From Nitrospirae bacterium UBA4572 (lineage in GTDB: Bacteria; Nitrospirota; Leptospirillia; Leptospirillales; Leptospirillaceae), in assembly GCA_002387725.1 (NCBI GenBank), contig DGKK01000031.1, positions 35,100-42,022 of the forward strand: a stretch of DNA of 6,923 nucleotides. The letters are read 5' to 3'. The notes below the pieces were generated by a model that was not told the DNA's origin, ran no database searches, and saw nothing but the letters and a program-made list of their open reading frames with translations. Numbering within the stretch: the first letter of the stretch is position 1; every line of letters begins with the position of its first letter. This document shows positions 1 through 5,581 of this stretch, piece by piece. Position numbers and translations under genes: made by a program.

Positions 1-1
1 C

Positions 2-280
2 ACAGGGAAGATTCTTGAAGGGGAGTCGCTTCGCTATGGGGGCCGGATTCTCCGGGTCCAGGTCGGGCCAGGGTGGGCCACCCTGGCCCCCGCAGAGCAG
101 GGACGTCTTCTCGACGAGCTCTTTTCTCGCTACACCCGGAGCTGGCAGGCGGTGATGCACACCCACTCCGAGCCGGCGGTGAGCCTCAGGGCAGGGAATC
201 GCCGGGTCGCCCTTCACACCTCCATGGACCGCTGGGTCCGTCCCTCAGGGGACGCTCTTGCTCCCGGATCCTCAAAATAG
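2..280 (+). CDS. C-terminal part of an unrecognised protein (5' end outside window)
   Basis: An open frame enters from the left edge and stops at TAG 278-280, giving 92 residues that start TGKILEGESLRYGG. The codons show the same strong G/C third-position bias as the genes downstream, which favours real coding over the overlapping frame that begins at 73. The visible part looks like a compact alpha/beta domain: a beta-rich start (GGRILRVQVGPGWATL), an amphipathic helix (AEQGRLLDELFSRYTRSW), then two short strands (EPAVSLRAG, RRVALHTS) and a polar tail. There is no transmembrane segment or cysteine in this part. I do not recognise the family and assign no function. It ends 51 bp before the DUF502 gene on the same strand, so it could be the preceding gene of the same transcription unit. 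Real gene likely; identity unknown. Confidence 0.6.
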   Translation, partial: TGKILEGESLRYGGRILRVQVGPGWATLAPAEQGRLLDELFSRYTRSWQAVMHTHSEPAVSLRAGNRRVALHTSMDRWVRPSGDALAPGSSK

Positions 281-290
281 GTAGGATAGG

Positions 291-310
291 TCCGGAGTCA
301 GACTGCCGGA
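291..310. other. small imperfect hairpin in the 281-331 intergenic gap
   Basis: TCCGG (291-295) pairs with CCGGA (306-310), and AGT (296-298) pairs with ACT (302-304), leaving G305 bulged and a three-base loop. It lies between the stop of the upstream gene and the ribosome binding site of the DUF502 gene. It is followed by A residues rather than T residues, so it does not look like an intrinsic terminator on the + strand. It could be an mRNA structure in the leader, or chance in GC-rich DNA. Confidence 0.25.
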
Positions 311-316
311 AAAATC

Positions 317-326
317 AGGAAGGGGG
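317..326 (+). promoter_or_regulatory. Shine-Dalgarno sequence for the TTG-started DUF502 gene
   Basis: The purine run AGGAAGGGGG ends 5 bases before TTG at 332. It decides the start: the in-frame codons back to the stop TAG at 287-289 contain no ATG, GTG or TTG, and the next in-frame ATG lies beyond both membrane segments. Confidence 0.65.
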
Positions 327-331
327 CCCCT

Positions 332-979
332 TTGGGGTGGATCCAGTCAAGCGGTGACCGTATTCGGGCCACTCTCAAGACCCAGTTCATTACCGGACTC
401 GTTATCGTTCTTCCCGTGGCCCTTTCCGGCTACATCTTCTATCGGATCTTTCTCTTTCTCGACTCTCTCCTCGATCCCCTTGTGACCTTCGTGGTGGGCC
501 GTCCCATTCCTGGCCTCGGGGTGGCCGTCCTTCTCGGGATCATCTTTTTGACCGGCATCGTCGCCACCAATGTCATCGGGCGGAAGATCGTCTCCTTCCT
601 CGAAGGGGGGCTCACCCACATCCCGATCTTCAAAAAGCTCTACACGGCGGTGAAGACGATGCTGGAGGCCTTTTCTCCTTCCGGAGGAAAGGGATTCCGG
701 AAGGTCGTCCTCGCCGAGTATCCGAAGGCCGGCGCCTATACCATGGGCTTTTTGACCCAATGGGTGATTCTTGATGGCGATCCGGTCCGCTATGCCTCGA
801 TTTTCTTCCCCAGCAACAATCTCTACATCGGCGTCCAGGCCTTTGTGCCGGAATCGATGGTTCGCGAAACCGGAATCCCTGTCGAGGAGGGAATCCGGAT
901 GATTCTCTCGGGGGGGCTCGGCATGCCCGAGAGGCTCCCGGTGGTCAGGGGATCCGAGGAGGTCTACCATGATCATTGA
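332..979 (+). CDS. DUF502 family inner-membrane protein (COV1-like signature)
   Basis: A 215-residue protein with a TTG start. Two hydrophobic segments are visible, about residues 19-42 and 60-83, separated by a short loop with conserved-looking prolines. The remaining C-terminal ~130 residues are soluble, probably cytoplasmic. DUF502 landmarks are present in order: HIPIFKKLYTAVKTM (96-110), FRKVVLAEYPKAGAYTMGF (122-140), and a C-terminal EEGIRMILSGGLGMP (185-199). Length and architecture fit the family, whose biochemical role is unsettled. Many bacterial members carry a PNPTSG motif after the FxP; here residues 160-167 read PSNNLYIG, which resembles the plant COV1 branch of the family. The last 11 bases overlap the start of glmU, so glmU translation is probably coupled to it. 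That hints at an envelope role, but this is inference. Family call is confident; function is not. Confidence 0.88.
   Translation: MGWIQSSGDRIRATLKTQFITGLVIVLPVALSGYIFYRIFLFLDSLLDPLVTFVVGRPIPGLGVAVLLGIIFLTGIVATNVIGRKIVSFLEGGLTHIPIFKKLYTAVKTMLEAFSPSGGKGFRKVVLAEYPKAGAYTMGFLTQWVILDGDPVRYASIFFPSNNLYIGVQAFVPESMVRETGIPVEEGIRMILSGGLGMPERLPVVRGSEEVYHDH
956..963 (+). promoter_or_regulatory. Shine-Dalgarno sequence for glmU, inside the DUF502 gene
   Basis: GAGGAGGT lies 5 bases before ATG 969 and is embedded in the last codons of the DUF502 reading frame. A near-ideal site at an 11-bp gene overlap supports this glmU start and coupled translation. Confidence 0.7.
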
Positions 980-2402
980 CGGGGTTCTTCTCGCCGCCGG
1001 CGCCGGGACCCGGATGCGGTCTCCCGTGCCCAAGGTCCTCTCCCCGGTTCTGGGGGAGCCGCTCATCTCCTACCCCTATCGGGCCCTGGCAGGGCTGAAG
1101 GAGGGGGTGGCGAGCATCCATGTGATTGTTCCGCCGGCGGGGCTCCCGGTGGATTCCGTTCATCGGAATCGTCCCTCCCTTCCTCTCCTGCCCGTCGTTC
1201 AGGAATGGCCCGACGGGACGTGGGGGGCCTGCGAGGCCCTCTTTTCCTCCCGGATCTTTACGGAAGGCTCCGCGACCCATCTTCTGGTGCTCAATGGAGA
1301 CGGTCCCCTGGTCGACACCAACCTCCTTGAGGCGTTGGTGGCCAGGGGGAGGGAGAATCCCGACGCCCTTGTCCTGACAACGGCCTTTCTCGACAACCCC
1401 ACCGGCTATGGCCGGATTCTCCGTGACCCCTCCGGGAGGGTGACCGGCATTCGTGAAGAGAGCGGAGCGTCCCCGGAGGAGCGTGCGATCCGGGAGGTCA
1501 ATGCCGGGATCTATCTGATCCCCCGGACAATTCTCCATGAGGCCCGGGGACGGATCCTTCCCGACCCCAAAAAGGGAGAGCGCTATCTCACTGATCTCGT
1601 CGCCCGGGTGGTGGCCGGGGGAGGAGCGGTTCGAACACTGGAGGCTCACCCCGATGCGATGAGGGGCGTCAACACTCAGGAGGAGCTTTCCCGGGTGACG
1701 GCCCTTCTCCGGGAGAGAATCAATCGGGGACATATGGAGCGGGGGGTCACCTTTCTGGACCCCGGACGCACCGACGTCGGCCCCGAGGTCGAGATCGGGG
1801 CGGGGACAGTCCTCTTCCCCCAGAGCTACCTCGAGGGACGAACACGGGTGGGAGCGAACTGCCGGATCGGAATGGGTGTCCATCTCACCAATGCCGAGGT
1901 GAGCGACGGGGCTGTTATCCGGGACTATGTTGTGGCGGTGGAGGCGACGGTGGGGCCGGGCGCCGTGGTGGGGCCCTTTGCCCATCTGCGTCCCGGGACC
2001 CGGCTCGGAAGGGAGTCCCACGTGGGGAATTTCGTGGAGACCAAAAAGGCGGTCCTGGGCGAACGGGCCAAGGCCAACCACCTCTCCTACCTGGGCGATG
2101 TGACGGTGGGGGATCGCACCAATGTGGGGGCCGGGACGATCACCTGCAACTACGACGGCTATGAAAAGTTTTCCACCGCCATCGGGGCGGATGTCTTTGT
2201 GGGAAGTGACACGCAGCTCGTCGCCCCGGTCTCCGTCGGCGACGGAGCGGTCATTGCCGCGGGGTCAACGGTGGTGGAGGACGTCCCTCCCGGGGCCCTC
2301 TATCTCTCCCGATCCGATTCCCAGCTGCGCCCGGAGGGAGGTCATCGCTACCACCGTCGCCGGGCTCAAAAGAAAAACTCAAGCAAGAAGGAATCGACCT
2401 GA
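969..2402 (+). CDS. glmU: bifunctional GlmU: glucosamine-1-phosphate N-acetyltransferase / GlcNAc-1-phosphate uridylyltransferase
   Basis: A 477-residue cytosolic enzyme (E. coli GlmU is 456) that acetylates glucosamine-1-P with acetyl-CoA and then transfers UMP from UTP, giving UDP-GlcNAc. The N-terminal Rossmann-like domain (about 1-235) shows LLAAGAGTRM (7-16), PKVL (21-24), the metal-binding Asp111 in LNGDGPL, Glu163, Asn178 in VNAGI and Asn235 in GVNT. The linker helix is about 236-258. From about 265 a left-handed beta-helix of hexapeptide repeats follows, with LRPG (Arg341), NFVETKKA (Lys359), HLSYLGD (catalytic His371, Tyr374), ITCNYDG (Asn394) and Lys400, so the acetyltransferase site looks intact. 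The tail (460-477) is very basic. The uridylyltransferase domain is divergent: the usual GTGHA reads GTWGA (83-87), and GDVPL or GDTPL reads GDGPL. It overlaps the upstream gene by 11 bp and shares one base with glmS. Identification is secure; full uridylyltransferase activity is likely but less certain. Confidence 0.96.
   Translation: MIIDGVLLAAGAGTRMRSPVPKVLSPVLGEPLISYPYRALAGLKEGVASIHVIVPPAGLPVDSVHRNRPSLPLLPVVQEWPDGTWGACEALFSSRIFTEGSATHLLVLNGDGPLVDTNLLEALVARGRENPDALVLTTAFLDNPTGYGRILRDPSGRVTGIREESGASPEERAIREVNAGIYLIPRTILHEARGRILPDPKKGERYLTDLVARVVAGGGAVRTLEAHPDAMRGVNTQEELSRVTALLRERINRGHMERGVTFLDPGRTDVGPEVEIGAGTVLFPQSYLEGRTRVGANCRIGMGVHLTNAEVSDGAVIRDYVVAVEATVGPGAVVGPFAHLRPGTRLGRESHVGNFVETKKAVLGERAKANHLSYLGDVTVGDRTNVGAGTITCNYDGYEKFSTAIGADVFVGSDTQLVAPVSVGDGAVIAAGSTVVEDVPPGALYLSRSDSQLRPEGGHRYHRRRAQKKNSSKKEST
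2386..2392 (+). promoter_or_regulatory. Shine-Dalgarno sequence for glmS, inside the glmU tail
   Basis: AGAAGGA in the lysine/serine-rich end of glmU is followed after 9 bases by ATG 2402, which overlaps the glmU stop as TGATG. It supports coupled translation of glmS. This junction leaves no untranslated leader, so no glmS ribozyme can precede this gene. Confidence 0.6.
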
Positions 2403-4222
2403 TGTGTGGAATCATCGGCTATATTGGACCGGAGGAACCCGTCTCCCTTGTCCTCGAGGCCCTGTCGCGCCTCGAATATCGGGGATATGACTCGGCCGGA
2501 GTCGCCTATTTCGGAAAGGATGGCCGGATAGAGGTGGCCCGTGCCTCCGGAAAGCTTTCCAATCTTGTTGCGCTCTGTCAGGGGCAGGAGGGGCGACCCG
2601 GACCCGCCATTGGCCACATCCGCTGGGCGACCCACGGGGCCCCCACCGAAGACAATGCTCACCCTCACCGCTCCGGTCCCATTGTCGTCGTTCACAACGG
2701 AATCATCGAGAACGACCGGGAGCTCCGGGAATGCCTCACCTCGGAGGGCTTTTCCTTTTCGTCCGAGACGGATACCGAGGTGGTGGCCCATCTGATCCAC
2801 CGGTACTTTCGCTCCACCGGCAACCTCTCTGAGTCGGTGCGTCTGGCCCTTCGTGATGTCAGGGGGAGCTATGCCCTGGCCGTTCTTTGCGAGGATCGAC
2901 CGGGAGAGCTTGTCGGTGTCAGGCGGGGAGCTCCGCTCCTTCTGGGGGAGGGGGACCACTCCTTTTTCCTCGCCTCCGATGTTCCGGCATTCCTGAAGTG
3001 GACCCGGAAGGTCATGCCGCTTCCCCCCGACGTCATTGCCGCGATCGGACCGGAAGGTCTCGCGCTTCTTCCCGTCGACGGATCCGTCCCGCTCTCTCCT
3101 GTCTTCGAAGAGGTTCCCTGGGATCCCGTCGCCGCGGAGAAGGGACACTACCGGCATTTCATGGAAAAGGAGATCTTCGAGGGGCCCCGGGCCATCATGG
3201 ATACCCTTGAGGGGCGGATTGCCCCTGGCCATGGACGGGTCATGCTCTCCGAACTCACCCGTCTGGGCCCCTCGCCCCCGGAGATCGTCTTCGTGGCCTG
3301 CGGGACCTCCTACCACGCCTCGCTTCTTGGCCGCCAGCTGATCGAGTCCCTCTCGGACATCCCGGTCCGTGTGGAGATCGCCTCCGAGTTCCGCTATCGT
3401 CCCCTTCGGATCAGGAAGGGAGCCTGGGTTGTGGGGGTGACCCAGTCGGGAGAGACCGCGGATACCCTGGGCGCCCTGGACCATGCCCGTCGGGAGGGCT
3501 ATCTGACCCTGGCGGTGACCAATGTGCCCGGCTCCTCCATTACGCGTGAGGCCGAGGCGACCCTTCTCACCCGGGCGGGTCCCGAAATCGGAGTGGCCTC
3601 CACCAAGGCCTTTGTCGCCCAGATGACCGCCGTTTGGCTCCTGGCCCTTCACCTGGCTCGCCGGACGGGGCTTCGGGAGGAAGAGGGGTCCCGACGCTCC
3701 CTGGAGCTTCTCCTTCGGGCCCCTGCGCGTCTCGAAGGCTTTCTGGGAGCCATTGACCTTGCGGCCATCGATCGGTTGGCCGAGAAGGTGGCCTCCTCCC
3801 GCTTCGTGATCTTCATCGGCCGGGGGCTCGACTATCCATTGGCCATTGAAGGGGCGCTCAAGCTTAAGGAGATCACCTATCGGCCGGCGGACGGCTACCC
3901 CGGAGGAGAGCTCAAGCATGGTCCCATCGCCTTGATCGAGCCGGGAGTCCTAGTGGTGGCCCCCCTTGTGGACCTGGATCTGGCCGCCAAGGAGTGGTCG
4001 AACATCCGGGAAGTGGAGGCCCGGGGAGGGACGGTGGTGACGATCGCCTCTCCCGAATCCTCCCCGGTGGCTCCGTCCTATCCTCTTCCCCCGACAGACG
4101 GATGGGAGGGGATGTTTTTTGCCACGGCGGTCCTTCAGCTTCTGAGCTATCGCACCGCCGTCCTGATGGGTAACGATGTCGACCAGCCGAGAAATCTCGC
4201 CAAGTCCGTCACCGTCGAATAG
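2402..4222 (+). CDS. glmS: GlmS: glutamine-fructose-6-phosphate aminotransferase (isomerizing)
   Basis: A 606-residue cytosolic enzyme (E. coli GlmS is 609) that makes glucosamine-6-phosphate from fructose-6-phosphate and glutamine, the entry step to UDP-GlcNAc. The N-terminal glutaminase domain (about 1-240) begins MCGIIGYIG, where Cys2 becomes the nucleophile after Met removal, and has RWATHG (74-79) and HNG (98-100). The interdomain linker region contains HFMEKEIFEGPRAI (252-265). SIS domain 1 shows ACGTSYHAS (299-307), TQSGETADT (347-355) and ASTKAF (399-404). SIS domain 2 shows FIGRGLDYPLAIEGALKLKE (471-490) and GELKHGP (502-508, with His506). The C-terminus DQPRNLAKSVTVE is the family hallmark, with Lys601. 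One mild departure: the stretch before GELKHGP is RPADGYPG, where E. coli has IHAEAYAA. All key residues are present. It sits directly after glmU, an arrangement also known in enterobacteria. Confidence 0.97.
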   Translation: MCGIIGYIGPEEPVSLVLEALSRLEYRGYDSAGVAYFGKDGRIEVARASGKLSNLVALCQGQEGRPGPAIGHIRWATHGAPTEDNAHPHRSGPIVVVHNGIIENDRELRECLTSEGFSFSSETDTEVVAHLIHRYFRSTGNLSESVRLALRDVRGSYALAVLCEDRPGELVGVRRGAPLLLGEGDHSFFLASDVPAFLKWTRKVMPLPPDVIAAIGPEGLALLPVDGSVPLSPVFEEVPWDPVAAEKGHYRHFMEKEIFEGPRAIMDTLEGRIAPGHGRVMLSELTRLGPSPPEIVFVACGTSYHASLLGRQLIESLSDIPVRVEIASEFRYRPLRIRKGAWVVGVTQSGETADTLGALDHARREGYLTLAVTNVPGSSITREAEATLLTRAGPEIGVASTKAFVAQMTAVWLLALHLARRTGLREEEGSRRSLELLLRAPARLEGFLGAIDLAAIDRLAEKVASSRFVIFIGRGLDYPLAIEGALKLKEITYRPADGYPGGELKHGPIALIEPGVLVVAPLVDLDLAAKEWSNIREVEARGGTVVTIASPESSPVAPSYPLPPTDGWEGMFFATAVLQLLSYRTAVLMGNDVDQPRNLAKSVTVE

Positions 4223-4234
4223 AGATGCATCCTT

Positions 4235-4240
4235 GAGGAG
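4235..4240 (+). promoter_or_regulatory. Shine-Dalgarno sequence for the propeller gene
   Basis: GAGGAG in the 27-bp gap after glmS is followed by a run of six T residues and then, 9 bases after the site, ATG 4250. The flanking TCCT/AGGA can pair with only four base pairs, which is too short for a believable terminator, so read-through from glmS is expected. Confidence 0.6.
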
Positions 4241-4249
4241 TTTTTTGCC

Positions 4250-5581
4250 ATGACGAGAAAGTGGACCATTGAAACAGAAGAGATTCTTCCGGGAAAGGTT
4301 GAGGCCGTCGTCCCCACCTTCTCTCCTGACGGAACCAAGATTGCCTGTGTTCGCCTCACCGATCCGGACACCATCCACGAAACCCGCGACCTGGGCTGCC
4401 TCACCGTCATCGATGCCTCTACCGGCAAGGTCCTCCACGATGTGGGGGAGAATCTCGTGGCGGTCAACTACCGGGAGAGGGGACGGGGAGCCAACGAACT
4501 GGTGCCTGTCTGGAGCCCGGATGGCCGCTACATTACCTTCCATCAGGACCGCAAGAAGTGGGAGCACTTCGGGGCCCAGTGGATGCTTGTCCGCCTGGAT
4601 ACCCAGACCGGCGAGATGGTGACCTTTCCCTTCGACCCCGATGCGGTCCGTCCCCAGTCCTTCCAGATCTCGCCCTCCGGGCGACATCTTGCCATCCATA
4701 CCCGGCAGCGATGGAAGCCCTATACACGGAAGATCCTCTGGAAGACAACAAAGCATATTGTCATGGGGGACCAGCTGACCGTTTGCGGCCCCTTGGGGGA
4801 GAACAAGATCGATGTGATCGACTGGCCCGCCTCCCGCCACCATCACGAGGAAAGTCTGGGCGATTTCCACTGGTTGCCGGACGGTGAAAGGCTGGTCTAT
4901 ATCGTCCGCTTCAAGGAGGGACGCTTCCGGGAAGAGTCCCTCCTCTATCTCTGGAGCCCTGGCGAGGGCTCCCGGGAGCTTTACCGCTCCTCCGAACATA
5001 TTGACCACTTTTCGGTGAGCCCGGATGGGGGCACTCTCTGGTTTCACACGAGGGATCGCCGCATTGAGAGCCCCGCCCGACGAAACACCATCGTGCGGCT
5101 TGCCCTCCGGACCGGAGAAGCCGTGCCTCTTCTGGTCCATCGGGAATTCTTCTATCCCATGGTCTCTCCTGCAGGAGGGAACATTCTGATGGAGATGCAG
5201 GCGGAGGCAGGAGGAAGAGGGCTGGCCCTGCTCCGGGAGGGAGCGGAGGAGCCGACCCCGGTCGTCAAGACCGGCTACAACCTCTACCCCCTGTGGAGCC
5301 CCCGCGGAAACGCCTTCCTCTATCTTCGGACCCGCCCCGACTCCAAGCCCTTCTGGACCTGGCCGACGGAACCCCTCCTCCAGAATGTCGAAGGGGGAAG
5401 CCCCAACAAGATCCTTCCGGTGGATGCCACGGCCCGGCTCGTGAACTGCCGGCCCTCTTTTGCGCCGTCGGGGAAGGAGATCGTCTTTGTGGCGAGGGAC
5501 GAGGCGGAGGAGGCCAATGTCCGATTTGCCGGACTCTGGCGTTCCCGAATTCTCGAAGGGGAAGGTTCGGGCGAGGAGTGA
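4250..5581 (+). CDS. PD40/TolB-like beta-propeller protein without an export signal
   Basis: A 443-residue protein built from repeated WD40-like (PD40) motifs of the pattern aromatic/hydrophobic-x-SPDG-x-x-hydrophobic. I see eight: PTFSPDGTKIACVR (22-35), PVWSPDGRYITF (86-97), FQISPSGRHLAIH (138-150), FHWLPDGERLVYI (206-218), FSVSPDGGTLWFH (254-266), PMVSPAGGNILME (303-315), PLWSPRGNAFLYL (347-359) and PSFAPSGKEIVFV (402-414). Spacing is roughly 46-68 residues, which suits propeller blades, and aligned Asp/Thr-Gly turns such as DASTGK and DTQTGE fall between them. The N-terminus MTRKWTIETEEILPGK is polar with no signal peptide, lipobox or membrane helix, unlike periplasmic TolB, so a cytosolic location is inferred. 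A histidine cluster (197-199) lies in the long insertion between blades 3 and 4. No protease or other catalytic domain is attached. The fold is confident; the ligand or partner is unknown. Its stop overlaps the helicase start by 4 bp. Confidence 0.85.
   Translation: MTRKWTIETEEILPGKVEAVVPTFSPDGTKIACVRLTDPDTIHETRDLGCLTVIDASTGKVLHDVGENLVAVNYRERGRGANELVPVWSPDGRYITFHQDRKKWEHFGAQWMLVRLDTQTGEMVTFPFDPDAVRPQSFQISPSGRHLAIHTRQRWKPYTRKILWKTTKHIVMGDQLTVCGPLGENKIDVIDWPASRHHHEESLGDFHWLPDGERLVYIVRFKEGRFREESLLYLWSPGEGSRELYRSSEHIDHFSVSPDGGTLWFHTRDRRIESPARRNTIVRLALRTGEAVPLLVHREFFYPMVSPAGGNILMEMQAEAGGRGLALLREGAEEPTPVVKTGYNLYPLWSPRGNAFLYLRTRPDSKPFWTWPTEPLLQNVEGGSPNKILPVDATARLVNCRPSFAPSGKEIVFVARDEAEEANVRFAGLWRSRILEGEGSGEE

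Noticed and set aside
73..357. 94-codon + strand frame overlapping the upstream gene tail and the DUF502 start
   Set aside because: It is very Arg/Gly/Pro/Ser-rich, lies in a different frame from the better-biased 2-280 frame, and would overlap the DUF502 start and its ribosome site.
945..2081. 378-codon minus-strand open frame opposite glmU
   Set aside because: Antisense to glmU, low-complexity Gly/Pro/His composition and no recognisable domain; a compositional shadow.
2380..2404. glmS ribozyme/riboswitch upstream of glmS
   Set aside because: The glmU coding sequence runs directly into glmS with a 1-bp overlap, leaving no leader to hold the ribozyme.
2366..3919. 517-codon open frame on the minus strand opposite glmS
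   Set aside because: It lies wholly antisense to unmistakable glmS/glmU coding sequence and encodes a Gly/Arg/His/Pro-rich protein with no motifs. Long antisense frames are expected where codon third positions are strongly G/C.
4230..4246. Stem followed by T6 after glmS, considered as a terminator
   Set aside because: The stem is only four base pairs with a two-base loop and contains the Shine-Dalgarno site of the next gene.
3950..5140. 396-codon minus-strand open frame opposite the end of glmS and the propeller gene
   Set aside because: It spans two well-supported + strand genes and has no motif of its own; a compositional shadow.
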